Positions 8,698-17,450 of a stretch of DNA of 64,000 nucleotides are shown in pieces. The translations under genes and the position numbers were made by a program. Source of the stretch: Allocoleopsis franciscana PCC 7113 (lineage in GTDB: Bacteria > Cyanobacteriota > Cyanobacteriia > Cyanobacteriales > Coleofasciculaceae); the NCBI RefSeq assembly GCF_000317515.1, contig NC_019738.1, forward strand, positions 6,536,001 through 6,600,000. The letters are read 5' to 3'. The notes below the pieces were generated by a model. The model saw only the letters and a list, made by a program, of their open reading frames with translations, was not told the origin of the DNA and did not search any database. How positions within the stretch are numbered: the first letter of the stretch is position 1; the number at the start of each line of letters is the position of its first letter.

Positions 8698-9840
8698 ATG
8701 AACAAACCTGTCTACTTTCGTGACGGAGATTTAAAAGTGATTCGCCAGAAAATTTTCAACCATGACATCATGACCTGCACCCATGAGTCTGTACTCGGTA
8801 ATCATCTTTATTCCGGCAGAGTTTTAGGTCAGACTGAAACTGAAGATATTATTCAGTTACACCCGAATTTAAAGTCACAATGGAATGCAATTACCGCTCA
8901 TTATGCACGGATTGGTTTAAGCCATAGCCAAAATGTCATTTGGGATGTTTCGCTGAAAATATTGGCAGACTATCCTAACTATGATGTTTCTGTTTTTTAT
9001 TTTGGGGATAGTACCAATCAAGCCAGTTTAGAGGCAGCCTGGTTTCACCAGATGGATTCCGACTGGTGTAACGTTGTTGAGTGGATGAACTCCAAGAATA
9101 AGTTTATCCAACTGGCACAAGAGCTTGGAGTTAGCGTACCAAAAACACTTTGTTTTGAAAGCAAAGCCACGATTGCAAACTTTGATCAATTACCCTATCC
9201 GTGTTATTTAAAACCAGCCGTTTCTGTCGATGGAGCCGGGATTAGTCGATGTGAAAACCAAGAGCAATTATGCCAATCTCTGAAAAAAATTGCTGATGAT
9301 TTACCCTTACAAATTCAGGAAGAGATAACGGCTTCAAACTTTCTTAATTTGCAATACTGCGTTACGGCTGATGGCGTAAAACGTCTTGCTGCAACAGAAC
9401 AGATACTCGATGGGTTTGCACATAGTGGTAATCGCTATCCTACTAAACATCAACCCTGGGAAACGGTTGAAGCAATAGCGGAATGGATGGCACAACGAGG
9501 AATGAAAGATGTGTTTGCGTTTGATGTTGCGGTTGTAGAAGAGGGAGGACAACCTCGTTATTTAGCTATTGAGTGCAACCCACGCTTTAATGGTGCTTCT
9601 TATCCCACCGGTATTGCGAACAAACTCAAGCTTAAAAGTTGGAGTCATGAAACCTTCATAACCCAATATCGTTCACTCGATCAACTTGATCTCAGTAGTA
9701 TTGAGTTTAATCCTCAAAATGATACAGGTGTTGTGCTGGTTAATTGGGGTAGTGTTTTGGTTGGAAAAATTGGTGTTCTGTTAGCTGGGTCGATTGAACA
9801 ACAAAATGAACTCCGAGCTATTTTGAAACAGCGGCTTTGA
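8698..9840 (+). CDS. ATP-grasp domain enzyme of unknown substrate
   Basis: A 380-residue protein. The central and C-terminal parts form an ATP-grasp fold: PYPCYLKPAVSVDGAGISR (lysine and glycine-rich loop), LQIQEEI (adenine-pocket strand), FAFDVAVVEEG and YLAIECNPRFNGASYP (the metal-binding E..N segment). ATP-grasp enzymes join a carboxylate to an amine or thiol through an acyl phosphate. The N-terminal 120 residues do not resemble a ligase I know. A clear GGAGG lies 9 bp before the ATG. It is solitary: the next gene is a NUDIX hydrolase 305 bp away, so the context does not give the substrate. Amino-acid or peptide ligation is the likely chemistry. Confidence 0.75.
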   Translation: MNKPVYFRDGDLKVIRQKIFNHDIMTCTHESVLGNHLYSGRVLGQTETEDIIQLHPNLKSQWNAITAHYARIGLSHSQNVIWDVSLKILADYPNYDVSVFYFGDSTNQASLEAAWFHQMDSDWCNVVEWMNSKNKFIQLAQELGVSVPKTLCFESKATIANFDQLPYPCYLKPAVSVDGAGISRCENQEQLCQSLKKIADDLPLQIQEEITASNFLNLQYCVTADGVKRLAATEQILDGFAHSGNRYPTKHQPWETVEAIAEWMAQRGMKDVFAFDVAVVEEGGQPRYLAIECNPRFNGASYPTGIANKLKLKSWSHETFITQYRSLDQLDLSSIEFNPQNDTGVVLVNWGSVLVGKIGVLLAGSIEQQNELRAILKQRL

Positions 9841-9961
9841 GCTAATTAGTATCACTTAAAAATGATATCCCTGATTTATTTAATAAGTCGGGGATATGAA
9901 ATACTAGCATCACGTCTCATTGGCAGGCGTGGCGCAAAGGGTTCAGATGCGTTAATATAAC

Positions 9962-10090
9962 ACCAATTTAATTACATAGTGCAACGCTTTTATCCCCCTA
10001 ATCTCCTCATCCTCACTAAAGCTCCGGTCGCTCCGGCTTGGTAAGGAGAGAACAAGAAAACTATTTGTAGCAAGAATTTAGAAAATTGGT
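9962..10090. repeat. MITE-like dispersed repeat
   Basis: A 129-bp element bounded by ACCAATTT (9962-9969) and its complement AAATTGGT (10083-10090). It contains a C-rich/G-rich inner palindrome remnant (CTCCGGTCGCTCCGG). Its right half is shared with 847-911. It has no coding capacity and is probably a non-autonomous mobile element. The rest of the gap 9841-10145 shows nothing else. Confidence 0.55.
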
Positions 10091-10145
10091 ATAACTAACG
10101 ATTAATGGAGCAGGCTTCCTCATATACCTGTCGAGAAATAAATCA

Positions 10146-10613
10146 GTGGCAAAGATTATTTACGGCGATCGCATCAGTAAGCTAGGTAAAGTTACTCTGG
10201 GTTGCTCCGCTGCCATTTTTGATTCAACAAGGCAAAAAGTATTACTTACCCGTCGCACCGATAACGGACGATGGTGTTTTCCCGGTGGACGTATGGATGC
10301 AGGTGAAGATGCGACTGAAGCCTGTGTTCGCGAAGTGTTAGAAGAAACAGGTTTGCACGTTCGCGTCGAACGCTTGATTGGGGTCTACAGCAATCCTCAC
10401 TTGATCATTGAATATGCAGACGGAGAGCGCTGTCATTCTGTTGCCTTGCACTTTGAAGCCACATCCATTGCTGGCACATTGAGTATTAGTGAAGAAACCA
10501 CTGAATATGGATATTATTCCCTCAATGAAATTGTCAGCATGGATGTGATGGAACACCATTTAGAGCGAATTCAAGATACTTTTATTTCTCAAAAATCCGC
10601 CTTTATCCGATGA
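10146..10613 (+). CDS. NUDIX hydrolase
   Basis: 155 residues. The NUDIX box is complete at about residues 47-69: GGRMDAGEDATEACVREVLE followed by ETGL, with the REVxEE metal-binding glutamates. The family hydrolyses nucleoside diphosphates linked to another moiety, such as ADP-ribose, NADH, 8-oxo-dGTP or nucleotide sugars. The substrate cannot be read from the sequence. The GTG start at 10146 (MAKIIYGD) was chosen because the fold's first strand follows directly. It converges on the GH57 gene with a 6-bp gap, leaving no room for a separate terminator. Confidence 0.88.
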   Translation: MAKIIYGDRISKLGKVTLGCSAAIFDSTRQKVLLTRRTDNGRWCFPGGRMDAGEDATEACVREVLEETGLHVRVERLIGVYSNPHLIIEYADGERCHSVALHFEATSIAGTLSISEETTEYGYYSLNEIVSMDVMEHHLERIQDTFISQKSAFIR

Positions 10614-10619
10614 TTTACT

Positions 10620-12125
10620 TTAGCCGTTGCCAACCAGTAAAGCTTCACCGCGACGATAAAATTCACGGGCATAATCTGTCCAAGTTCCCTGTCCCCAGTA
10701 GCGAAAACAACTGGTTTGAAGTAACAAGTTGTACAACAAGGCTTGCTGATATTCAAACTGTTTGGTGACTGAAGCATCTTGCTGCACTAAGGAGTCATAC
10801 TTTTGGTGAAATGCAGCGCTGAGTTGAGTCATTGGCCCCAAGACATTTTCATAGCCTTTGACCCAACTTAAACTATTCGTCCAAGAGGCACCATCCATGT
10901 GAAACTGGTGGTCAGTTTCTTTCAATTGTGCGATCGCTTTTTCTACGGTTTCTGGTGTTGCATGATCTGGGTCAACCCGTTGCCAAATTTTGTGCTGATT
11001 AATCCCTTGACAGGTGGGATAATCCTCACAATTAACCCCGGCTGCCTCCATCAGTTCCAGATATTCAGTCCCGTTGATGGGAACAACACCCGTTCTCCCG
11101 CCCCCCTGATCGCGCAATTCATGATAAATTCGGAAGAAATCACGGGGATATTCATTCATCATCACGCCGCCATTTTCCCCATCGGCAATTTGGGTGACGA
11201 CAGAAGGAACGCTAAGATTACCTAATTGTTGTTTACCTCGTCCTTTAGCCTCAAAATAAGGCTGCATTTGAGCTACTAACTTGGTATCCGAACCTTGAGT
11301 TTTAATCAACGCTGTGATACTAATGGTTTCACCCTTTGAATTACGGGCAACTAAACGATTGGGAATATATTTCTGTTCATGACTTAATCCTGAACCATCC
11401 AGATTTTCGACAGAATGTTCTTGCACCATCAACCAGCGATAGCCGCATTCTTTTAGGGCTTTGATGTATTCATACAAAGTGTCTGGGTGATTAGGTAGAT
11501 GCATTTCTGGCGGCGAAAAACCTTTAACCCGCTTCAGGGCATCGTAGCCAAAAATGGCGGCAAAATAATGTTGCCATGCCTGAATGTGGAGTTTAATATC
11601 AGGAATTGGCGTTGAGGGCACGACAGCATGACTCCACATGGTGCCTAACCATTCCACATAAGGCTGGTACTGAGAGTCACAAGTAATCCGTTTGAGATTG
11701 TTGAGAATGTCTTCTCGCCCCATTTGACGCAATCCCCACAACAAATTGCCAGAGTAATCGAGCATAATTCGAGGATTGCAACCCTCCCAAACCAGTTGGG
11801 GAATAAACTCTCCCATGCGGCTATAACACCAAGCAAAGGGTTCAGCATTGTGGTTATCCCCTTGATTGGGATGTTCAAACATGTGCTGGAGATTGCTGAT
11901 GAGTTCGCCATTGGCACCTGCTGGAATAGTGGGTTGGTGCATGTGGAGGGCGCAGGCAAATCCTGCCGTGATGTCTTCCAAACGAAGATTTGTCCTAGGC
12001 AAAAATACAGGTTCATTATGGTTCACCACCGAACTGATTTCTGTCTCCCACCCGCAGATATTGGGTAAGCCTGACCTGAAATCCTCTAAAGTCGGTAGGT
12101 TGGTAGATGGTACTGTTGCAGTCAT
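10620..12125 (-). CDS. glycoside hydrolase family 57 protein
   Basis: A 501-residue soluble protein of the GH57/COG1449 type. An early HMHQP motif (ACALHMHQPTIPAG, about 59-72) corresponds to the first conserved GH57 region. GFSPPEMHLP, RWLMVQEHSVE and GENGGVMMNEYPRDFF are later active-site strands. GH57 enzymes include alpha-amylases, 4-alpha-glucanotransferases and branching enzymes acting on glycogen or maltodextrin. No signal peptide is seen, so a cytoplasmic role in glycogen turnover is most likely. This fits with glgA at 50.2 kb, although the two are not linked. The exact specificity is open. Confidence 0.82.
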   Translation of the reverse strand: MTATVPSTNLPTLEDFRSGLPNICGWETEISSVVNHNEPVFLPRTNLRLEDITAGFACALHMHQPTIPAGANGELISNLQHMFEHPNQGDNHNAEPFAWCYSRMGEFIPQLVWEGCNPRIMLDYSGNLLWGLRQMGREDILNNLKRITCDSQYQPYVEWLGTMWSHAVVPSTPIPDIKLHIQAWQHYFAAIFGYDALKRVKGFSPPEMHLPNHPDTLYEYIKALKECGYRWLMVQEHSVENLDGSGLSHEQKYIPNRLVARNSKGETISITALIKTQGSDTKLVAQMQPYFEAKGRGKQQLGNLSVPSVVTQIADGENGGVMMNEYPRDFFRIYHELRDQGGGRTGVVPINGTEYLELMEAAGVNCEDYPTCQGINQHKIWQRVDPDHATPETVEKAIAQLKETDHQFHMDGASWTNSLSWVKGYENVLGPMTQLSAAFHQKYDSLVQQDASVTKQFEYQQALLYNLLLQTSCFRYWGQGTWTDYAREFYRRGEALLVGNG

Positions 12126-12316
12126 AGGACATTCCTCGATACTCGTTGAGCGATCGCTTCTCGCGACTGCTTCGGGCTAATTGCCCTCAACTCTAACCTA
12201 AGACAGCGATCGCTCAGTTCGGATGCAGGAATAAATTAATCATACCCTGCCAGATCTCCCCTACAGATGGAGGTTCTGCCTTAATTCTGAAGTATGCTAC
12301 ATCACTACTGTTGCAA

Positions 12317-12430
12317 TCAACCCACTTCACTAGATTCATCGGAAGGGAATATAAGGGGGGCAATGAAGGCTGTGAGAATGCCTCCCATCACCAAGATTTC
12401 CGCAATGATTAGGACAGTATTTCGTTTCAT
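12317..12430 (-). CDS. 37-residue single-span membrane protein
   Basis: A short frame starting MKRNTVLIIAEILVMGG with one hydrophobic helix (about residues 5-28) and a polar C-terminus ending SDESSEVG. It lies 28 bp downstream of the cytochrome-like gene on the same strand. AGGAG is present but about 17 bp from the ATG, so initiation efficiency is uncertain. The amino-acid pattern looks like a genuine small membrane subunit. I do not recognise a family. It may be an accessory subunit of the upstream membrane protein. Confidence 0.5.
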   Translation of the reverse strand: MKRNTVLIIAEILVMGGILTAFIAPLIFPSDESSEVG

Positions 12431-12458
12431 CGTGTTAGTATGTTTCACTCCTTGACCA

Positions 12459-13055
12459 TCAGGAACGACTAAAAAAAGAACGTATTTGCTGAAGCCAGGT
12501 AGCCGGTGAATCTTCGGGACGATAGTTAAATTCAAACATGGAAACGATGAGTGGCAAACCACCAACCTTAATACTCAGCAACAGGTGCATGATTAAACAA
12601 ACCACCAGTATTACCCAGCCTGCCAGGTGCAGTTGATACCAAATGTGGTCTAATTCCCCAATCGGAAGCCATTCTTCTTTCATCATTCTGCCGGTGATTA
12701 ATGCCCAGGTTGCAGCGATTAACATCACCGTATTCACGATACGGTGTAGGCTATACCACCAAATTGGTTTACCGATTTGTGTGAGTTTGGTTAATGAGTC
12801 GGATTGTACCAAACGTTTATGACCCAGATGAAAACTGTACAAGGCAAAAGCAGGCATCATTAGGAGGAAGGCTACACCAAAGGTGCCATGAATCCCAATA
12901 ATGTCATTAATCTCTGGTAGTGGTAGCTTAATCAATCGTCCATCAAAGGTGTTGTATACCCAAAATGCGGTGATAATCGCCAACAAAGCAATCAGAGCAT
13001 TAACTCCGTGGAGGAATCTAAGCAATGAAGGCTGATAAGGTTTAGAGCGGGGCAT
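12459..13055 (-). CDS. cytochrome b561/b6-like four-helix membrane protein
   Basis: About 198 residues with four to five hydrophobic helices. Histidines suited to heme ligation occur in FLHGVNALIALL (helix 1), GIHGTFGVAFLL (helix 2), YSLHRIVNTVML (helix 3) and YQLHLAGWVILVVCLIMHLL (helix 4), spaced as in diheme cytochrome b561-type proteins. It probably moves electrons across or within the membrane; its partner is unknown. The ATG at 13055 was chosen because AGGAG lies 6 bp upstream of it, while the upstream ATG overlaps that site. A 37-codon membrane ORF follows 28 bp downstream and may be its subunit. Confidence 0.75.
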   Translation of the reverse strand: MPRSKPYQPSLLRFLHGVNALIALLAIITAFWVYNTFDGRLIKLPLPEINDIIGIHGTFGVAFLLMMPAFALYSFHLGHKRLVQSDSLTKLTQIGKPIWWYSLHRIVNTVMLIAATWALITGRMMKEEWLPIGELDHIWYQLHLAGWVILVVCLIMHLLLSIKVGGLPLIVSMFEFNYRPEDSPATWLQQIRSFFSRS

Positions 13056-13129
13056 TCTCATCTCCTGGCAGACTGTAAACAAGAACCTTGTATTTTCCTA
13101 TTAGCATGACAGCAAGCAACTCAATTTGC

Positions 13130-13771
13130 TTAAACGCCGTCTAAGATGGCAATAAATCCAAAAATAAGAAATAATAATCCACCGATCGCCGTAACCACCC
13201 GTTCAGAAATTCGACCCGCGATTAAGCGTCCTCCGAGCACGGCGATCGCGGTACAAATTCCATGCCCTAATATCGCTCCACTGGTAACACCCAAGGGTTG
13301 ATAAGAAGCGGCTAAAGTAATCGTACTAATTTGAGTGCGATCGCCCCACTCGGCTAAAAATGTCATGACAAAGGCTTGGAACAAAAGCGCCAGATTGGGG
13401 GACACAGACCACGCCTTAGTCGGCATCGTGATTGTTCCACCTTCACTCTGCTGAGTTACCGCACAGGCCGCTTCTTTCGCTCCTGTATTTTCAGCTTGAG
13501 CAGGTATACGACAAGCATCGTAAATCAGTTTTAGCCCAAAACCGATAAATAAAGAAATTTCCCCAAAATGAATATAATGCTTGGGAAGCAACGATACTAT
13601 CTGCCCTAATATTACAGATAGCAAGGTCATGGCGGCTAAGGCGGCTAAGACACCCACAAACACCAATCGTCGTGAATGGCGCATTGCCAAAATAACAGCA
13701 ATAAAAAAGGTTTTATCGCCTAACTCAGAAATAGTAATTAGTAATAGACCCGCTGTAAAAGCTGCTAACAT
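13130..13771 (-). CDS. GDT1/TMEM165 (UPF0016) cation transporter, probable manganese exporter
   Basis: 213 residues with six predicted helices in two homologous halves. Each half carries the family signature: ISELGDKTFFIAV (about 15-27) and LAEWGDRTQISTI (about 137-149). The ELGDKT/EWGDRTQ acidic motifs bind the cation. UPF0016 proteins exchange Mn2+ or Ca2+ for protons; the Synechocystis member Mnx exports manganese. The start ATG has AGGAG about 9 bp upstream. The 5' leader holds a yybP-ykoY manganese riboswitch (13861-14014), which strongly supports manganese as the physiological substrate and implies induction under manganese excess. Confidence 0.93.
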   Translation of the reverse strand: MLAAFTAGLLLITISELGDKTFFIAVILAMRHSRRLVFVGVLAALAAMTLLSVILGQIVSLLPKHYIHFGEISLFIGFGLKLIYDACRIPAQAENTGAKEAACAVTQQSEGGTITMPTKAWSVSPNLALLFQAFVMTFLAEWGDRTQISTITLAASYQPLGVTSGAILGHGICTAIAVLGGRLIAGRISERVVTAIGGLLFLIFGFIAILDGV

Positions 13772-13808
13772 TCTCTCAAGCTCCTCTCAATTTCCAATTG
13801 ACCGGATG

Positions 13809-13843
13809 GAGCTTGATGAGAATAACAAGACCTCACCAAGCTC
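13809..13843 (-). promoter_or_regulatory. 12-bp hairpin between riboswitch and gene
   Basis: GAGCTTGGTGAG (minus strand) pairs with CTCATCAAGCTC through 12 base pairs with one G-U, around an 11-base loop. It lies between the aptamer and the ribosome binding site, where an expression platform is expected. No long U-run follows, so translational or processing control fits as well as termination. Confidence 0.55.
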
Positions 13844-13860
13844 ACATCTAATGTGAACTT

Positions 13861-14014
13861 AGTGAAAGTCTCGCTCCCAAGTTTTTGCAGTTTTAGCCCA
13901 GAACCTTACCTTTGGCTAAACTGAGAGTTAAAACTTGTCACCTGAACCAGGCTTTTCGCCAGTATGTTGACTCAGGTGTCCTGGTCAATTGTTTACCAGA
14001 AGCTACTCCCTTTC
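13861..14014 (-). promoter_or_regulatory. yybP-ykoY manganese riboswitch
   Basis: Reading the minus strand, the leader opens with AAAGGGAGTAGC, the typical 5' arm of the yybP-ykoY class. It continues with GTCAACATACTGGCG, the loop region with the conserved CA-A bulge, and closes with GAGCGAGACTTTCACT, the conserved 3' arm that pairs back to the 5' AAAGGGAGT-like strand. The order and spacing (about 154 nt) match the class, which binds Mn2+ directly and controls exporters. It precedes a UPF0016 gene by 90 nt, the commonest genetic partner in cyanobacteria. Matching was by eye; boundaries are approximate. Confidence 0.85.
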
Positions 14015-14441
14015 AATATTATTTTTATATCATAAATTAACCATTAAAGAAAGAGCCTATTGGTGAATTATAAGTTCAATATTTTCATTTTCAATTCATT
14101 TTTGCTTCATTTTCAATTCATTTTTATTAAATAAGTGGGGATAAATGACTTTGAACTCGACCGTTTTCTATTGGCTTTGTGGTAGCCATGGAGAAAGCGC
14201 CTGTGTAGCAACAAATCTATAACTTGGTATCATCACGATACTTTTAGAGAAATGCCCGAATTGCCGAAATCTGTCATTGTGACGATTCAACCAAAGTTTT
14301 TGTTAAGTTTCAGCTCACTTGAAATAGGTGTAGCTAAAGTTGGTTGGGAACCTAAAATTGACGAAAGTTGACTAAGGCGGAAAGAAAGAGCAGTTATTGG
14401 GCAAAGCCCGAAAAACGATCCAAAGCCGAAGGAGTGTCAAA
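14015..14441. other. divergent promoter region between Mn exporter and gap
   Basis: AT-rich sequence with repeated TTTTCAATTCATTTTT words near 14090-14130. It should hold the promoters of both divergent transcripts. A Shine-Dalgarno GAAGGAG ends 7 bp before the gap ATG. No gene seen. Confidence 0.5.
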
Positions 14442-15440
14442 ATGGCGAAAGTAGCAATTAACGGATTAGGCAGAATCGGCAGAGCCGTTTTTAAAATCAT
14501 TCAAGACAATCCAGACTTGGAACTCGTGGCGGTTAATGACCTCGTTCCACCGGAAAATCTGGCTTATTTACTCAACTACGACACCGTCTATGGTCGGTCT
14601 AAAAATAAGGTTGAGAGTGATGAAAATAGCTTGATTGTAGACGGAAAACATTACAAAGTTGTGAGTGAAAGAGACCCCGCTCAATTGCCTTGGGGGAGCA
14701 TGGGAATTGATTTAGTCTTTGAATGCACCGGTCTTTTTACCAACAAAGAAGCGTTAGAAAAGCACATTCAGGCGGGTGCCAAATCCGTGATTCTTTCGGC
14801 TCCCACCAAGAGTGAGGGAATCCAAACGGTGGTTTATGGGGTGAATCATGTCCCAGAATCGGATAACATTTTCTCTTGTGCTAGTTGTACCACCAACTGT
14901 ATTTCACCCGTGGTGGAAGTGATGGGGCGTCGAATTGGCATCAAGAAAGCAATTCTGACCACCATTCATGCTTATACTGCCACTCAGGCAATTGTAGATG
15001 GGCCCAGTAAAAAGCAAGTACGTGAAGGACGAGCGGCAGCCGCTAACTTTGTGCCGAGTACAACAGGAGCTGCGATCGCAACCACCAAAGTGTTACCTCA
15101 GTATAAAGGGAAATTCGATGGTGTAGCCGTTCGTGGCCCCATTCCGGTGGGTTCTATCTCTGATATTATTTTCGTCACCGAAAGACCCACAACGGTTGAG
15201 GAAATTAACACTATTTTCCGAGAAGAAGCCGAAAGCGATCGCTATAAAGGGATCATGAGCGCTTGTGATGAAGAAATCGTTTCTTCTGATATTGTGGGTG
15301 ATGCCCACGCTTCAATTGTTGATTTAACTATGACCCAAGTGGTTGATGGTGACTTGGTCAAAGTCATGAGTTGGTATGACAATGAATGGGGTTATGCCAA
15401 TCAAATGGTTCGCGCTGCTGTTGAAAAGGTGAAAGCTTAA
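14442..15440 (+). CDS. gap: glyceraldehyde-3-phosphate dehydrogenase, NAD-type
   Basis: 332 residues. The N-terminal Rossmann loop is AINGLGRIGRAVF, with the NAD-selecting Asp in VAVNDL. The catalytic Cys is in SCASCTTNCISP, the His in TTIHAYTATQ, and the C-terminal signature SWYDNEWGYANQM is complete. The loop after the catalytic His reads VDGPSKK, the NAD-specific glycolytic form, not the Ser/Arg form of NADPH-using Calvin-cycle GAPDH. It therefore serves catabolic glycolysis. The ATG at 14442 was chosen because GAAGGAG lies 7 bp upstream; the frame is open 15 codons earlier. Pyruvate kinase follows 430 bp downstream on the same strand, consistent with a glycolytic gene pair. Confidence 0.95.
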   Translation: MAKVAINGLGRIGRAVFKIIQDNPDLELVAVNDLVPPENLAYLLNYDTVYGRSKNKVESDENSLIVDGKHYKVVSERDPAQLPWGSMGIDLVFECTGLFTNKEALEKHIQAGAKSVILSAPTKSEGIQTVVYGVNHVPESDNIFSCASCTTNCISPVVEVMGRRIGIKKAILTTIHAYTATQAIVDGPSKKQVREGRAAAANFVPSTTGAAIATTKVLPQYKGKFDGVAVRGPIPVGSISDIIFVTERPTTVEEINTIFREEAESDRYKGIMSACDEEIVSSDIVGDAHASIVDLTMTQVVDGDLVKVMSWYDNEWGYANQMVRAAVEKVKA

Positions 15441-15558
15441 TTTTAATCCGCAAAAATTCCTTTTTAGCGTCGAAATGACTGGAAAAATCCTGTCAAAAGG
15501 AGGATGAAAGATAGTAAAAATAGGCAACTTAAACCTCACCTATTTCTACCAGCCAAAG

Positions 15559-15586
15559 AATAGGGTGGGCATTGCTCACCCTATTT
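15559..15586 (+). terminator. hairpin terminator after gap
   Basis: AATAGGGTG (15559-15567) and CACCCTATT (15577-15585) form a 9-bp stem with a 9-base loop, ending TTTCATC. It is 118 bp past the gap stop. The U-tract is weak. The remaining bases to 15871 show only the pyk leader. Confidence 0.6.
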
Positions 15587-15871
15587 CATCTTGAATTCCT
15601 GCTTAGAGTGTTAGAGAAAACATTTCTTTGGAACGAATACGAGTATTACTGTGTGGGAGTTCCGTACCAATGATGGAACATTAATTAACAGCGAACTCAA
15701 CATTACTGCCAACATTGTCAGAGCGTAATGTGGCTAAGCGTGGATTGAATTCCAATCAAGAGATCAGCTATTTCTCTAACCGCAATGTAAAGGAACTATC
15801 AAAGGTCAACTTAATTTATTCAAGACTCTGTTAAACGTCCGGAAGGGCAGAACTATAAAAGGTAGAAGGCA

Positions 15872-17338
15872 ATGGACACAGTAAGTAGAAAAACTCTTGA
15901 CAGAGTAGACGTGTTTATGCGTAAAACCAAAATCATCTGCACTCTTGGGCCTGCCAGTTCTAACTATGACGCCCTCAAAGCCATGGTTGAAGCTGGGATG
16001 AACGTGGTTCGGCTGAACTTCTCTCATGGCGAACACGCGACCCATCTAGAGTACATCCGCACGGTTCGTAAAGTTGCTGCTGACCTCAAACGCCCCATCG
16101 CCATTCTTCAAGATTTACAAGGGCCTAAAATCCGCGTTGGGGATATGGAAGATGGCGTCGTTCTCCAAGAGGGTGAGAAGACGACAATCACGATGGAGGA
16201 TATCCTCGGCACAGCACAACGATTTAGTTCAACCTACAAAGGCTTAGCTCAGGATGTGAAAGCTGGGGACGCAATCCTGCTCAACGATGGCTTACTCAAA
16301 CTGAGGGTAGAGCAGGTGAGTGGTGAGGAGATTCACTGCACCGTCATCTACGGGGGAGAGTTAAAAAGTCATAAGGGAATTAACCTCCCGACCGGTTCAA
16401 TCTCAGCCCCTCCTCTAACCGATAAGGATAAAGAGGATTTGATGTTTGGCTTAGAGCAAGGCGTGGATTACGTCGCCTTGTCCTTTGTGCGGAAAGCCTC
16501 TGATCTGGAGCAAGTCCGAGACATTGTGAGAAGCGCGGGTAAATCGACTCACATCGTTGCTAAAGTCGAGCGTCATGAAGCCGTAAACGACCTAGAAGGG
16601 ATTGTTGCTGCTGCCGATGTAATCATGGTGGCGCGTGGAGACTTGGGTGTTGAAATGCTTTTAGAAGAAGTTCCTCGCATTCAAAAGACCTTAATTGACA
16701 CCTGCCACAGCTATCAAAAGCCTGTGATTACCGCAACCCAGATGCTGGAGTCGATGATTCAAAACCCTCGCCCAACCAGGGCTGAGGTTTCTGATGTTGC
16801 CAACGCGATTCTGGAGGGTACAGATGCGATTATGCTTTCGGGGGAAACCTCAGTGGGTCGCTATCCGGTAGAAGCGGTGAAGACGATGGCGAGTATTGCC
16901 GAAACCACCGAGGATCGTTTGGCGGCGTCTTCGTTGTTCATCAATGGGAAGCGGGAACACACTGTTTCCAACGCGGTTGGGTATGCCGCTTGCCAACTGG
17001 CGCAGAATATTAATGCTAAGGCGATTATCTGCTTCACAGAGCACGGTTTTACCACACGCATTTTGTCTAAATATCGCCAGCAGATTCCGGTCGTTGCTGT
17101 CACGCCAACCGAAGAAGTGCAACGTCGGCTGACACTTTACTGGGGTGTTCAGTCTTTACAGTTGCAGGAAGTTCATAACACAGACGCCATGATTATTTTG
17201 GCGGAGCAAGCAGCTCTCCAACATGGGTTTGTGACCAAGGGAGATATTGTGGTGATGATTGCAGGTTTACCTTTAGCCATTACGGGTGTAACGAATTTAA
17301 TTAAGGCACACCGAATTGGGGAACAGGTGGCAGTTTAA
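15872..17338 (+). CDS. pyk: pyruvate kinase
   Basis: 488 residues. The N-terminus shows KTKIICTLGPASSNYD and NVVRLNFSHGEH (substrate and K+ binding). The centre has LQDLQGPKIRVGD and the B-domain. The active-site signature VAKVERHEAV is at about 230 and VARGDLGVE with the metal-binding Glu/Asp at about 252-262. TQMLESMI and the C-terminal allosteric domain follow. It makes pyruvate and ATP from phosphoenolpyruvate, the last glycolytic step. The ATG at 15872 has AAGG about 5 bp upstream; an alternative ATG at 15917 begins exactly at the conserved core but has no ribosome binding site. It lies downstream of gap. Confidence 0.95.
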   Translation: MDTVSRKTLDRVDVFMRKTKIICTLGPASSNYDALKAMVEAGMNVVRLNFSHGEHATHLEYIRTVRKVAADLKRPIAILQDLQGPKIRVGDMEDGVVLQEGEKTTITMEDILGTAQRFSSTYKGLAQDVKAGDAILLNDGLLKLRVEQVSGEEIHCTVIYGGELKSHKGINLPTGSISAPPLTDKDKEDLMFGLEQGVDYVALSFVRKASDLEQVRDIVRSAGKSTHIVAKVERHEAVNDLEGIVAAADVIMVARGDLGVEMLLEEVPRIQKTLIDTCHSYQKPVITATQMLESMIQNPRPTRAEVSDVANAILEGTDAIMLSGETSVGRYPVEAVKTMASIAETTEDRLAASSLFINGKREHTVSNAVGYAACQLAQNINAKAIICFTEHGFTTRILSKYRQQIPVVAVTPTEEVQRRLTLYWGVQSLQLQEVHNTDAMIILAEQAALQHGFVTKGDIVVMIAGLPLAITGVTNLIKAHRIGEQVAV

Positions 17339-17450
17339 CGGTTTTTGACTGTAGAGAAGAGCGTTTTATTTAAGCATCTTTGTTTCAGCCCCTAGATTTA
17401 TCTGGGGGGTTATTCTTTTTACTATCTATAAAGAGTTGCTCCTACCTCGC

